DNA of 64,000 bases. Source: Desulfovibrio fairfieldensis (GTDB lineage: Bacteria > Desulfobacterota > Desulfovibrionia > Desulfovibrionales > Desulfovibrionaceae). The stretch is taken from contig NZ_CP014229.1 of assembly GCF_001553605.1 (NCBI RefSeq), positions 834,501 through 898,500 of the forward strand, given 5' to 3'. Shown here piece after piece: positions 16,304 to 33,511 of the stretch (its first letter is position 1; each line of letters begins with the position of its first letter). A program made the translations under genes and the position numbers. The notes under the pieces are model-generated. The model searched no databases. It was given only the letters and a program-made list of their open reading frames with translations, and was not told the DNA's origin.

Positions 16304-17242
16304 CTAGTCTTCTTTCTTGGGGGCTGCGGGATTGGTGGTAGCCACATCCACCCAGGTCTTGGGGCTGCCGTCGCCGGCAATGTGGTCGGCAGACCAGGTC
16401 ACATCGTACTTGAGCATCTCGGAGATCTTCTGCTTGTTTTTCTCGCTGTAGTTGGTGGGTTCATCGCCCCAGCGGATGTCGTGGTACATGAAGTACTTCA
16501 TGATCAGATGGCCCATGTTGGTCACGGGAATCCAGATCAGCAGGAAAAAGCCCACCAGCAGATTCAGAGTGAAGAAGACGCTGGGCAGGGGTTGGAAGTT
16601 GAAGGTGAACAGGTTGTAAATGAAGGTGCGGGCCAGCTCGAAATACGAGGGATTGAAGGTCCAGGCCGCCAACGACAGCAGGCCGAAGAGCACGAAGGCC
16701 CCAAGATTGAGGTAGTGCTCGGGCGTGGTGTACTTTTTCAGGCCTTCGTCCTCACGACGACGCTGGATCAGGGCGATGCCGCCGCCGACGATACAGAACG
16801 AACCCAGCAGCACCACGGCGCTGATCACGTTGCCCACAAAGGCCATGACGCCGCCCTGCGGGTCCAGGCCGCACAGCTGGGCAATGACCGACAGCACCAC
16901 GATGATGGTGCCGCCCATGAGCATATACATGCCCACATGGAAGGGATAGGTGCGGAACCAGAGCTTCTGGTTGTGTTCCAGGGTGGCGTGCAGGAAAAGC
17001 ACTTCCACCAGGATGCCCTTGATGTCGCCCCAGTGCGAAATGTGGCGGGGCTTGGTCCACCAGTCCTTTTCCTCCATGAAGCTGCCGCCGTACGTGGCCT
17101 TGGGGCCTTCATGCGGCACGGGATAGAGTTCCCAGCGCACGTGCAGAGGGCTGGCCGCCATGTAGGCCTTGATTTTCAAGTAGGCCAGGCAAATGAAGCC
17201 GACTACCGCCAGGTAGCCCAGAATGTAGAACAGAGTGGTCAT
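16304..17242 (-). CDS. NarI/DsrM/TmcC-like cytochrome b membrane subunit
   Basis: About 312 residues with five or six transmembrane helices, beginning MTTLFYILGYLAVVGFICLAYL. Conserved His in helices (for example LHATLEHNQ, YPFHVGMYM and NMGHLIMKYF) fit heme b ligands of the NarI-like family that exchange electrons with menaquinone. The ATG at 17242 has GGGAG nine nt upstream and is preferred over one 21 nt earlier. It is first in a two-gene unit with the HdrD-like protein; together they would link the quinone pool to a cytoplasmic or periplasmic partner. TmcC is the best family guess; DsrM is the main alternative. Confidence 0.75.
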   Translation of the reverse strand: MTTLFYILGYLAVVGFICLAYLKIKAYMAASPLHVRWELYPVPHEGPKATYGGSFMEEKDWWTKPRHISHWGDIKGILVEVLFLHATLEHNQKLWFRTYPFHVGMYMLMGGTIIVVLSVIAQLCGLDPQGGVMAFVGNVISAVVLLGSFCIVGGGIALIQRRREDEGLKKYTTPEHYLNLGAFVLFGLLSLAAWTFNPSYFELARTFIYNLFTFNFQPLPSVFFTLNLLVGFFLLIWIPVTNMGHLIMKYFMYHDIRWGDEPTNYSEKNKQKISEMLKYDVTWSADHIAGDGSPKTWVDVATTNPAAPKKED

Positions 17243-17785
17243 GCGTTTTCTCCCGTAAGTCAAGATGCCGCTGCATCATGGGTTTGCCGGGACATCGGCC
17301 CCGGGCCGATGTCGCCGCAACAAGCCCGGCATACGCCTGCTTGCCTTTCAACCTCATCCCAAATTACGCACGCGCCCAGCCCGTTGTAACTTCATCCTTA
17401 TCAGGAATTGGTTACAAAAACGGGAAAGTCAAGGTACGTGGCAAGTCACTTCTGATAACGGAATTTCACAAAAATGCAAAGATCCCGGCCTGATTCGGAG
17501 GAATCATAGTAATCTTGAGTGAAATAATTTTATTTAAATAAATCAGCTATATTATGTGAAAGAGAGCGCCGCAAAAAAAATTTTTCGCGGCGCTTGGAAA
17601 AAATTTTTTCGCCAGGGACGGGAGAAGAAAAACACGGAGGCTCAGTGCGCAGTTGCATTTGTGGGCCTCTGTTCATGGGCCGGACAGCAGACCATGTACG
17701 ATCCGCGCCTCCCTGGAGAATGGTTGGTTCGTAGCGGTTGAGTCTGTTGTACATCTGTGTTAGGCCGGTATTTGGAGGAGAGGGT
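17243..17785. other. Divergent promoter region between the Tmc-like unit and the mgtC-like gene
   Basis: About 540 bp with no gene. It contains AT-rich blocks (17515-17560 and the A/T-rich 17570-17640). No palindrome or operator stands out, and no clear sigma-70 pair could be chosen. Promoters for both flanking genes should lie here. Confidence 0.4.
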
Positions 17786-18469
17786 ATGGACTTGGGATTG
17801 TTGCAGGAATTTGAGTTTCTGGGGCGCCTTTTCCTGGCCGGGCTCTGCGGAGCCTTTATCGGCTATGAACGGGCCAACCGCCGCAAAGAGGCGGGCATAC
17901 GTACCCATCTGGTGGTTTCCATGGGTTCGGCGCTGTTCATGATCGTCTCCAAGTACGGCTTCGCGGACATGATCCCCCTGCACGGCGTGGCCCTGGACCC
18001 TTCGCGCGTCGCGGCCCAGATCGTGACCGGGGTGGGCTTTCTGGGCGCGGGCATGATCTTTGTGCGTGGGCAGAACATCAGCGGCCTGACCACGGCGGCG
18101 GGCATCTGGGCCACGGCGGGCATCGGCATGGCCGTGGGCTCGGGCCTGTATCTGCTCGGCGTGTTGGGCACGGCGTTGATTTTTTTGATCCAGATTTTTC
18201 TGCACCGGCACTTTACCTGGCTGCGCGCGCCCAGCATGGAGCATCTCTGCCTGCATATCCGCGACGGGTGCACGGGTCTGGATGTGGTGCGCGCGGCCCT
18301 GCGCGAGCGCAAGCTCTTTATCTCGAGCTTTAAGGCCGTTCCGGACAAGGAGGGTCAGATCATTATGGTGGACGCGCACATCAAGGTGCCCTACGGCTAC
18401 GATCTGGCCGACCTGCTGGATCTGCTGAAGAAGGACGGACACGTGTTGCGGGTGGAAATCAAGAGCTGA
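17786..18469 (+). CDS. MgtC/SapB family membrane protein
   Basis: About 227 residues. The N-terminal half has four hydrophobic segments with family blocks RLFLAGLCGAFIGYER, RTHLVVSMGSALFMIV, ARVAAQIVTGVGFLGAGMI-like sequence and GLTTAAGIWATAGIGMAVG. The C-terminal third is soluble and ACT-like. MgtC relatives influence magnesium homeostasis, F-type ATPase activity or acid tolerance; the exact role here is unknown. The ATG at 17786 follows GGAGGAG with 5 nt spacing; an upstream in-frame TTG is discarded. It is transcribed alone. Confidence 0.85.
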   Translation: MDLGLLQEFEFLGRLFLAGLCGAFIGYERANRRKEAGIRTHLVVSMGSALFMIVSKYGFADMIPLHGVALDPSRVAAQIVTGVGFLGAGMIFVRGQNISGLTTAAGIWATAGIGMAVGSGLYLLGVLGTALIFLIQIFLHRHFTWLRAPSMEHLCLHIRDGCTGLDVVRAALRERKLFISSFKAVPDKEGQIIMVDAHIKVPYGYDLADLLDLLKKDGHVLRVEIKS

Positions 18470-18493
18470 GCCCCGCCTCCGGAGCGGATTAAC

Positions 18494-18516
18494 TTTGAAA
18501 TTTTACAAATTTCAAA
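18494..18516. repeat. Perfect 10-bp-arm palindrome
   Basis: TTTGAAATTT / AAATTTCAAA separated by TAC, just after the mgtC-like stop, preceded by AAC as in the other TTTGAAA elements. It may end the upstream transcript, although no T-run follows. Confidence 0.6.
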
Positions 18517-18732
18517 CCCCGTATGGCTCCGTTGCCGCCAACGGGGACAGCCATTCGGGCTGCCTTCGGCCGCTTCGCCGGAATCCACGCCGCGTTGCTC
18601 TCGATGCCTGTACGCCCTTTGGGCTACAGGCACGGCCCTACGGGCCGCCCGTGGGGCCGGTCTTCGCGGCGCGCCGCACTGTGTGCGGCGATAGAGCCAT
18701 TCCAAAGTGAAATCGCGCTATCACGTCAACGC

Positions 18733-18768
18733 GAAAAAGCCCCGGAAGGCATGCTTCCGGGGCTTTCT
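18733..18768 (-). terminator. Terminator of the rpoBC operon
   Basis: Hairpin with arms AAAGCCCCGGAAG and CTTCCGGGGCTTT (18736-18767), followed on the minus strand by a T-rich tail (plus-strand A run 18734-18738). It lies about 25 nt beyond the rpoC stop. Confidence 0.85.
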
Positions 18769-18790
18769 GTTATCTCTATGAGTACGGCCG

Positions 18791-22963
<4,173 letters not shown>

Positions 22964-23040
22964 ATATACATACCTTGCTTTGTAAAAAGCTCGTTGGAAT
23001 CGTTACTGTAATCCGTACGGAGGCCGCAACAGGCGTCTAA

Positions 23041-23128
23041 AGCAATTTAACACTCTACCCGCATCTCGCGGCAAGGATTTGCACCAAATCCTTGCAGAGC
23101 AGTTCACTCATTTCAAACGCAAATTGCT
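23041..23128. repeat. Nested hairpin between rpoB and rpoC
   Basis: Outer arms AGCAATTT (23041-23048) and AAATTGCT (23121-23128) enclose an 11-bp perfect hairpin GCAAGGATTTG/CAAATCCTTGC (23071-23095). The 18 nt at 23065-23082 recur exactly at 30389-30406 between nusG and rplK. Confidence 0.7.
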
Positions 23129-27268
<4,140 letters not shown>

Positions 27269-27541
27269 GGGTACCTCAAGATAGGTAGCGGTTGCGCCCC
27301 GGCTGCGGACAGAAGCGTCTGCCGGCGGGCAAAAAACTTGCTGTCACTGCACCCTGAAAGCGTATGAAACGGCCGCGGGGAGTCGCGGGGGAGCTTACTG
27401 TGCACGGCAAAGACGACAAAAACCCATCCCTGTCTGGGTAAACAGGGCTTGGGCTGTTGCGCCTATTTTAAAAAAGTGTGCATATACAGTGAGTTATCAA
27501 AAACAGAAAGTAGGCCTCCCGTGCCGTTCATTGAACAAAGA

Positions 27542-27570
27542 TAGATAATCAGAAATTATTTTTTTGGCAA
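27542..27570 (-). promoter_or_regulatory. Candidate rpoBC promoter
   Basis: On the minus strand TTGCCA (27570-27565) and TATCTA (27547-27542) are spaced by exactly 17 bp. This leaves a leader of about 270 nt before rpoB, with a CCCTGT/ACAGGG hairpin near 27425-27445. The tRNA-Thr promoter candidate has the same TTGCCA -35 box. Confidence 0.45.
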
Positions 27571-27717
27571 GACTTTTTCTTGAAGAAATATAGGGGGATT
27601 TTGCGTCCGCCGCAATGCCGTTACGGATGATGACAGCAACGACAGGCTGGTGGCAACGTCGACTTTGCCGCTCTGCTCGGGGTTTCGGAGCGGAAAAGCA
27701 AAAAAGTCCCGCCGACG

Positions 27718-27752
27718 AAAAAAAACATGGCGGGATCAATGACCCCGCCATG
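27718..27752 (-). terminator. Terminator/attenuator between rplL and rpoB
   Basis: Perfect 9-bp stem CATGGCGGG/CCCGCCATG (27726-27752) followed on the minus strand by eight T. It lies about 45 nt beyond the rplL stop, so most rplJL transcripts should end before rpoB. Confidence 0.85.
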
Positions 27753-27795
27753 CGGAAAGCGGCTTCGCTGAAGCGAAGCAGGCAGTGGAAAATAC

Positions 27796-28182
27796 TTACT
27801 TGATTTCCACGGTGGCGCCGGCTTCGGTGAGCTGCTTCTTGGCTTCCTCGGCTTCTTCCTTGGAAACGGCTTCCTTCAGGGTGGAGGGAGCGCCGTCAAC
27901 CTTTTCCTTGGCTTCCTTGAGGCCAAGGTTGGTCAGGGCGCGCACGACCTTGATGACGCCGATCTTGTTGGCGCCGGTTTCCTTGAGGATGACGTCGAAT
28001 TCGGTCTTTTCCTCAACGGCGGCGCCGTCGCCACCGGCGGCCGGGGCGGCCATCACCATGGCGGCGGCAGGCGCGGCGGCGGAAACACCGAATTTCTCTT
28101 CCAGTTCCTTGATGAATTCGGAAAGTTCCAGAACGGTCATGCTGGAGATGAATTCAACAACTTCTTCTTTGGTCACGGCCAT
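27796..28182 (-). CDS. rplL: Ribosomal protein L7/L12
   Basis: 128 residues starting [15 protein letters not shown] with GGAGAAATATC before the ATG. An N-terminal dimerisation domain, an Ala/Gly/Pro-rich hinge (residues about 36-55: [20 protein letters not shown]) and the C-terminal factor-binding domain with [23 protein letters not shown] are all standard. It follows rplJ by about 48 nt. Confidence 0.97.
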   Translation of the reverse strand: MAVTKEEVVEFISSMTVLELSEFIKELEEKFGVSAAAPAAAMVMAAPAAGGDGAAVEEKTEFDVILKETGANKIGVIKVVRALTNLGLKEAKEKVDGAPSTLKEAVSKEEAEEAKKQLTEAGATVEIK

Positions 28183-28230
28183 GATATTTCTCCTGATCTT
28201 TGGCTTAACGTTTGTGCTGTCCACATCCGC

Positions 28231-28758
28231 TTACGCGGCGGCCTTGCCTTTCTGTTCTTCAATACCCTTGAGGGCATAGAGCAGACCGCGCAGCATATTG
28301 GCAAACAGCGACACAAAATTGGTGGGCACGGCGTTCATAGTGCCAAGCAACTGGCCGAGCAACTGCTCCCTACCGGGCAGTTTGGCCAGAGCATCCACCT
28401 GGGCGGCGGTCATTTCCTTGCCGTCCAGGCTGGCGCAACGCAGCTCAAAGAGCTTGCTCTGCTTGGCGAAATCACTGAGCGCCTTGGCCACCGCCACCGG
28501 GTCGTCGAACCCAAGGGCCACGCCGCAGTTCTCATGGAACTTGTCCTTGATGGCGTCGTGCGTGCCGCCGGTCAGAGCGATACGAGCCAGGGTGTTTTTG
28601 ACGACATGATATTCGCCGCCCGCATTGCGCAGGCTCACCCGGAGGTTCGTCAGCTCTTCCACCGTCATGCCCTTGAAGTCCGTCAGCACCGCAAAGGAAG
28701 CCTGGTCGGCCTTGGCCTTGATGGCTTCAATAATTGCGGCTTTTTCAGACCTGTTCAC
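28231..28758 (-). CDS. rplJ: Ribosomal protein L10
   Basis: 175 residues of the L10 family, with [16 protein letters not shown] and the N-terminal rRNA-binding domain, followed by the C-terminal helix region that binds L7/L12 dimers. It is preceded by a leader RNA that fits the L10 autoregulatory element, so L10-L12 probably repress their own translation. Confidence 0.97.
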   Translation of the reverse strand: MNRSEKAAIIEAIKAKADQASFAVLTDFKGMTVEELTNLRVSLRNAGGEYHVVKNTLARIALTGGTHDAIKDKFHENCGVALGFDDPVAVAKALSDFAKQSKLFELRCASLDGKEMTAAQVDALAKLPGREQLLGQLLGTMNAVPTNFVSLFANMLRGLLYALKGIEEQKGKAAA

Positions 28759-28804
28759 GTGATACCTCTCACGTTCGGGGTTGCCAGGTGGAATGCCGAG
28801 CCAA

Positions 28805-28875
28805 AGATGAAGCGTCTGGGCAGGATATTAAGGACTTGCGTCCTCCTGCCGTCTTCGACTCGAATTCCTTAGCCT
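28805..28875 (-). ncRNA. L10 leader RNA (autoregulatory element of rplJL)
   Basis: In the 200 nt upstream of rplJ the minus strand reads GTCGAAGACGGCAGG, a small GGAC/GTCC hairpin, TTAATAT and CCTGCC. This is the kink-turn-like layout of the known ribosomal protein L10 leader, where L10(L12)4 binds to repress translation. It was recognised by pattern only. Confidence 0.7.
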
Positions 28876-28957
28876 TTGCCGAGGTTGTTTTCACAACCGC
28901 TTGAAGATTCGGCCGGATCAGGCCGCGAGACGCAAAGCGTTCCACAGCCTGAAGGCA

Positions 28958-29665
28958 CTAACCTTCAAGAAATTTTTTGACCTGGGGCATATCGACCTTG
29001 AAGCCGGGCCCCATGGTGGTGGAAACCGCCATGGACAACATGTAAGAGCCCTTGGCGGCCGAGGGTTTCAGGCGGTTGACGGTGTCCAGCAGGGCTTTGA
29101 GGTTGCCCAGGATCTTTTCAGAACCGAAAGAAACCTTGCCCAAGGGGGCGTGCAGCACACCGGCCTTGTCGACCTTGAATTCCACGCGGCCGGCCTTGAG
29201 TTCGGTCACGGCCTTGGTCACGTCAAAGGTGACGGAACCGGTTTTGGCGTTGGGCATCAGACCGCGGGGTCCGAGCAGACGGCCGATCTGGCCCACCAGA
29301 GCCATGACGTCGGGCGTGGCCACGGCGGCGTCGAATTCCAGCCAGCCTTCCTTGACCTTGGCCACCAGTTCTTCGGCGCCCACAGCGTCGGCACCGGCTT
29401 CCTTGGCTTCGGCCTGCTTCTCGCCCTTACAGAACACGGCCACGCGCACGGTCTTGCCCAGCCCGTTGGGCAGGGTGACGGCGCCGCGCACCATCTGGTC
29501 GGAATACTTGGGGTCAACGCCCAAGCGGATGGCCACATCCACGGTTTCGTCGAACTTGGCGAAGGAGGCGTTCAAGGATTTGCTCACAGCTTCTTCAATG
29601 CTGAAGCGCTCCTGCGGATTGTAAGCCTCAAGGGCTTTACGAAAATTTTTGCCATGTCTGGGCAT
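28958..29665 (-). CDS. rplA: Ribosomal protein L1
   Basis: 235 residues starting [23 protein letters not shown] lies before the ATG at 29665, and upstream in-frame codons are intergenic. The L1 signature around [11 protein letters not shown] is present. L1 binds the L1 stalk of 23S rRNA and, in many bacteria, its own mRNA. rplA lies 174 bp after rplK. Confidence 0.97.
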   Translation of the reverse strand: MPRHGKNFRKALEAYNPQERFSIEEAVSKSLNASFAKFDETVDVAIRLGVDPKYSDQMVRGAVTLPNGLGKTVRVAVFCKGEKQAEAKEAGADAVGAEELVAKVKEGWLEFDAAVATPDVMALVGQIGRLLGPRGLMPNAKTGSVTFDVTKAVTELKAGRVEFKVDKAGVLHAPLGKVSFGSEKILGNLKALLDTVNRLKPSAAKGSYMLSMAVSTTMGPGFKVDMPQVKKFLEG

Positions 29666-29839
29666 GAGATATTCCTTGTCGTTTGGCATCTCCTGCCGTT
29701 TCCAAATCTGCGCGGAAAACGGCAGTACAATTGATTTCAACGAGTATGGGCGGAAAAAAGCGGAGATTCTGCTATCTCCGCCGAACGGCTTTCCGCCGCC
29801 GCAAGAGCGAATCCGCCGGAAAACCGGCGCGGACTGCCT

Positions 29840-30262
<423 letters not shown>

Positions 30263-30388
30263 GTTCGTTATCCTTCATCGCTGCTCGCGCTGTCCGCAGC
30301 CGTCAGGCCGCCGCGCGGGGGCAAGTCTTAAGAACCTGTTGCGCCTGCGATGCCTGCCGTATGTCGGGCAAAGCCCGCCCGCAGGCAC

Positions 30389-30441
30389 CTCGCGGCAAGG
30401 ATTTGCGGAAAAACCCTGCCGAGCATTTCAACCGTGAAATG
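30389..30441. repeat. Repeat between nusG and rplK sharing sequence with the rpoB-rpoC gap
   Basis: CTCGCGGCAAGGATTTGC (30389-30406) is an exact copy of 23065-23082, and a CATTTCA/TGAAATG hairpin follows at 30424-30441. Both copies sit in long gaps of the ribosomal protein and RNA polymerase cluster. Confidence 0.65.
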
Positions 30442-30442
30442 T

Positions 30443-31015
30443 CTACCCTTTGGAAACCTGTACGAAATCCAGCTCCACCGGCGTCTGACGGCCGAAGATG
30501 GAAACGGAGACGCGCAGCTTTCCCTTGTCGTAGTTGACATCTTCCACCACGCCGTTAAAGCCGCCGAAAGGCCCGTCAATGACGCGCACCTCGTCGCCCC
30601 TGTCGAAGTTGAACTTGGGCCGGGGAGTTTCCTGGCGTGTTTCCATGAGTGCCAAAATGCGTTCGGCCTCGCTGTCGCGCATGGGCGTGGGGCGATTTTT
30701 GCCGCCCACAAAACCGGTTACCTTGGGGATGGATTGCACCAGATGCCAAGACAAGTCGGTCATGATCATGCGCACCATCACGTAGCCGGGATAGAACTTG
30801 CGCGTCGTGGTGCGTTTTTCGCCGCCCTTGGCAAGTTCAATGACCTTTTCCGTGGGCACCACCACTTCCTGAATAAGGCCCTGATCCTGACCGGTGCGAC
30901 TCATCTCGTTGATGGTTTTCTGCACGCGCTGCTCGAAACCCGAGTAGGTGTGTACAATATACCAGCGAGGCCGTTTGCTCAGCTCGGAGGCTTCATCGAT
31001 GACGGGATCTTTCAT
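30443..31015 (-). CDS. nusG: Transcription elongation/antitermination factor NusG
   Basis: 190 residues starting MKDPVIDEASELSKRPRWYIVHTYSG, with the NGN domain first and the KOW motif FDRGDEVRVIDGPFGGFNG in the C-terminal third. GAAGG precedes the ATG at 31015; longer in-frame sequence upstream overlaps secE and is rejected. The start lies 8 nt from the secE stop. Confidence 0.96.
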   Translation of the reverse strand: MKDPVIDEASELSKRPRWYIVHTYSGFEQRVQKTINEMSRTGQDQGLIQEVVVPTEKVIELAKGGEKRTTTRKFYPGYVMVRMIMTDLSWHLVQSIPKVTGFVGGKNRPTPMRDSEAERILALMETRQETPRPKFNFDRGDEVRVIDGPFGGFNGVVEDVNYDKGKLRVSVSIFGRQTPVELDFVQVSKG

Positions 31016-31023
31016 AACAGCCT

Positions 31024-31263
31024 TCAGGACAGTATGGACTTGATCAGAGCCGACAGACCAAGGTCCACCAGCCCCAGGATAACGGCCATCACAGCCACGA
31101 AGCCCAAAACCGCCAGTGTGGCCTTGCGCGTTTCTTTCAGCGTGGGCCAGGTGACTTTGCGCAACTCGGCCTTGGAATCCTCCACGTAGCGCGAGAAGCG
31201 CACAAAAGGATTGGGGGCCTTGTCCGACTTGACGTCCGCGGTTTGCGCTTGTTTTTTTGCCAT
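31024..31263 (-). CDS. secE: Preprotein translocase subunit SecE
   Basis: 79 residues: a short polar N-terminus, the amphipathic RYVEDSKAELRKVTWPTLKET block and one C-terminal transmembrane helix (ATLAVLGFVAVMAVILGLVD). This is the short one-span form usual outside enterobacteria. Confidence 0.95.
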   Translation of the reverse strand: MAKKQAQTADVKSDKAPNPFVRFSRYVEDSKAELRKVTWPTLKETRKATLAVLGFVAVMAVILGLVDLGLSALIKSILS

Positions 31264-31288
31264 GGTGTGCTACCCGAGAGATAAAAAA

Positions 31289-31365
31289 TGGCAGGGCAGG
31301 AGGGATTCGAACCCCCAACTTGCGGTTTTGGAGACCGCCGCTCTAGCCGTTAGAGCTACTGCCCT
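31289..31365 (-). tRNA. tRNA-Trp (CCA)
   Basis: 77 nt with encoded 3' CCA. Acceptor AGGGCAG/CTGCCCT, anticodon loop CTCCAAA giving CCA, and T-arm GGGGGTTCGAATCCC. It lies between rpmG and secE, the usual place. Confidence 0.95.
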
Positions 31366-31375
31366 GCGTACCGTC

Positions 31376-31395
31376 CGGGGGGCTTGCGCCCCCCG
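31376..31395. repeat. GGGGGGCTTGCGCCCCCC hairpin
   Basis: Six G, loop CTTGCG, six C (31377-31394), identical to the hairpin at 14647-14664. It lies between rpmG and tRNA-Trp, without a T-run. Confidence 0.65.
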
Positions 31396-31407
31396 CCGGA
31401 AAGTTTG

Positions 31408-31557
31408 TTACCTGGTTTCGCGATGCACGGTGTGCTTCTTGTCCCAGGGACAATATTTTTTCATTTCCAGCCGCCCGGTGGTGTTCTTCTTGTTCTTCCG
31501 AGTGCTGTAGTTACGCCGCTTGCATTCGGTGCAAGCCAGAATGATGTTGACTCTCAT
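31408..31557 (-). CDS. rpmG: Ribosomal protein L33
   Basis: 49 residues, [20 protein letters not shown] and onward. The N-terminal CxxC (Cys9, Cys12) is kept, but the second pair is reduced to a single Cys in [13 protein letters not shown], so the zinc ribbon is incomplete unless a His takes part. The start lies 3 nt after the tuf stop, so translation is probably coupled to tuf. Confidence 0.95.
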   Translation of the reverse strand: MRVNIILACTECKRRNYSTRKNKKNTTGRLEMKKYCPWDKKHTVHRETR

Positions 31558-31560
31558 GGC

Positions 31561-32754
31561 TTACTCGATGATTTCGGTAACCACGCCGGAACCCACGGTG
31601 CGGCCGCCTTCACGGATGGCGAAACGCAGACCGGCTTCCATGGCGATGGGGGCGATCAGCTCCACAATGAACTGCGAGTTGTCGCCGGGCATGACCATTT
31701 CCACGCCTTCGGGCAGGGCGATGACGCCGGTGATGTCCGTGGTGCGGAAGTAGAACTGAGGACGATAGCCGGTGAAGAAGGGCGTATGACGGCCGCCTTC
31801 TTCCTTGGAGAGCACGTACACCTCAGCCTTGAACTTCTTGTGCGGCGTGATGGATTTGGGAGCCGCGAGCACCTGGCCGCGTTCCACGTCGTCACGCTTG
31901 GTGCCGCGCAGCAGGGCGCCGATATTGTCGCCGGCTTCGCCCTGGTCCAGCAGCTTGCGGAACATTTCCACGCCCGTGCAGGTGGTCTTCTGGGTGGGCT
32001 TGATACCCACGATTTCCACTTCGTCACCCACTTTGATGATGCCGCGTTCCACACGACCGGTCACCACGGTGCCGCGGCCGGAGATGGAAAACACGTCTTC
32101 GATGGGCATCAGGAAGGGCTTGTCGATGTCGCGCACGGGATCGGGGATAAAGCTGTCGCAAGCAGCCAGCAGCTCGCCGATGCACTTGGCTTCAGGCGCA
32201 TTGGGATCGTCGCATTCCAGAGCCTTCAGGGCGGAACCGCGGATCACGGGCACGTCGTCGCCGGGGAAGTCATAGGAAGAGAGCAGCTCGCGCACTTCCA
32301 GTTCCACCAGTTCCAGCAGTTCCTCGTCGTCCACCAGGTCGCACTTGTTCAGGAAGACCACCAGCTGGGGCACGCCCACCTGGCGGGCGAGCAGGATGTG
32401 CTCACGGGTCTGGGGCATGGGGCCGTCGGTGGCCGCCACCACCAGGATACCGCCGTCCATCTGGGCGGCGCCGGTGATCATGTTCTTGATGTAGTCGGCG
32501 TGGCCGGGGCAGTCCACATGCGCGTAGTGGCGCTTGTCGGTTTCGTATTCCACGTGAGCGGTGGCAATGGTGATGCCGCGCTCTTTTTCTTCGGGGGCCT
32601 TGTCGATTTCGTCATAGGAAATGAAGCTGCCCTCGCCCTTCAGGCCGGCGATCTTGGTGATGGCGGCGGTCAGGGTGGTTTTGCCGTGGTCGATGTGGCC
32701 GATGGTGCCGATGTTTACATGGGGCTTCTTGCGTTCATATTTAGCTTTGCCCAT
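31561..32754 (-). CDS. tuf: Elongation factor Tu
   Basis: 397 residues beginning [23 protein letters not shown]-binding motifs GHIDHGKT (residues about 19-26), DCPGH and NKCD are all present; the first has Ile where Val is common. Domains 2 and 3 are complete, with the C-terminal [12 protein letters not shown]. The ATG at 32754 has GGGAGACGTACA upstream; in-frame sequence further upstream is not coding. Confidence 0.98.
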   Translation of the reverse strand: MGKAKYERKKPHVNIGTIGHIDHGKTTLTAAITKIAGLKGEGSFISYDEIDKAPEEKERGITIATAHVEYETDKRHYAHVDCPGHADYIKNMITGAAQMDGGILVVAATDGPMPQTREHILLARQVGVPQLVVFLNKCDLVDDEELLELVELEVRELLSSYDFPGDDVPVIRGSALKALECDDPNAPEAKCIGELLAACDSFIPDPVRDIDKPFLMPIEDVFSISGRGTVVTGRVERGIIKVGDEVEIVGIKPTQKTTCTGVEMFRKLLDQGEAGDNIGALLRGTKRDDVERGQVLAAPKSITPHKKFKAEVYVLSKEEGGRHTPFFTGYRPQFYFRTTDITGVIALPEGVEMVMPGDNSQFIVELIAPIAMEAGLRFAIREGGRTVGSGVVTEIIE

Positions 32755-32962
32755 TGTACGTCTCCCTGGAAAAAAATTGTTTGCGGTTGTACGTGCGCTA
32801 CATTCCCGGAGCTCTGCCATTTCTGGTAGCGCCTGTTCCTCGCGTAACGGCAGGCTGGGGAAGCCGCTGAACGGCCTGAACCGATGCCCGCATTCAGTCC
32901 CTGGTCGCCAGGGAACGTGCATTGGCAGGAGGCAGACTGGGGGATTTTGATTTTGCAGGAAA

Positions 32963-33038
32963 TGGAGCGGGAAACGGGATTCGAACCCGCAACCCTCAGC
33001 TTGGAAGGCTGATGCTCTAGCCGTTGAGCTATTCCCGC
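32963..33038 (-). tRNA. tRNA-Gly (TCC)
   Basis: 76 nt with encoded CCA. Acceptor GCGGGAA/TTCCCGC, anticodon loop CTTCCAA giving TCC, T-arm with GGGTTCGAATCCC. Confidence 0.95.
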
Positions 33039-33181
33039 ACGCCGGCGATGCTGTTGCTGTCCGTCAATCAAGTTGACGGCTACCGCACCGTAGTTCCCCG
33101 ACAGTCACTCTGTCTCCTACAGCCAAGGCAGTTTGTAAAAACCAGCCACCGACCGCCTGAAAAAGTATGAGGCGGAAGGGG

Positions 33182-33267
33182 TGGTGGAGGGGGGTGGATT
33201 TGAACCACCGAAGTCTTACGACGACAGATTTACAGTCTGTTCCCTTTGGCCACTCGGGAACCCCTCC
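33182..33267 (-). tRNA. tRNA-Tyr (GTA)
   Basis: 86 nt with encoded CCA and a long class II variable arm. Acceptor GGAGGGG, anticodon loop CTGTAAA giving GTA, T-arm GGTTCAAATCC. Confidence 0.95.
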
Positions 33268-33318
33268 ACACGTGCCGCAAAGGTCCGGCCCGTAAGCAGG
33301 CCTTTGTTCAGCTTTTTG

Positions 33319-33394
33319 TGGAGCTGGCGATGGGACTCGAACCCGCAACCTGCTGATTACAAATCAGCTGCTCTGCCAGTTGAGCTACGCCAGC
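33319..33394 (-). tRNA. tRNA-Thr (TGT)
   Basis: 76 nt with encoded CCA. Acceptor GCTGGCG/CGCCAGC, anticodon loop TTTGTAA giving TGT. First tRNA of the Thr-Tyr-Gly-tuf group. Confidence 0.95.
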
Positions 33395-33405
33395 GGCAAG
33401 ATGGT

Positions 33406-33434
33406 GTCTTAAACGCTTCCGACGCTCTTGGCAA
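33406..33434 (-). promoter_or_regulatory. Candidate promoter of the tRNA-Thr-Tyr-Gly-tuf transcript
   Basis: TTGCCA (33434-33429) and TAAGAC (33411-33406) on the minus strand with a 17-bp spacer, ending 11 bp before the tRNA-Thr 5' end. The -10 box is weak, but position and spacing fit a stable-RNA promoter. Confidence 0.45.
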
Positions 33435-33511
33435 GTAAAAAATGCCTTTTCCACGATTTTTTTATAAAAAAGGCCGTAATTGCGCTTTGTCCGGAAGCAA
33501 TGCACTTCATA

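Noticed and set aside
14697..17242. Assignment as dsrMK of the DsrMKJOP complex
   Set aside because: The N-terminal part of the iron-sulfur protein does not resemble DsrK, and dsrJOP are not downstream; a terminator follows instead.
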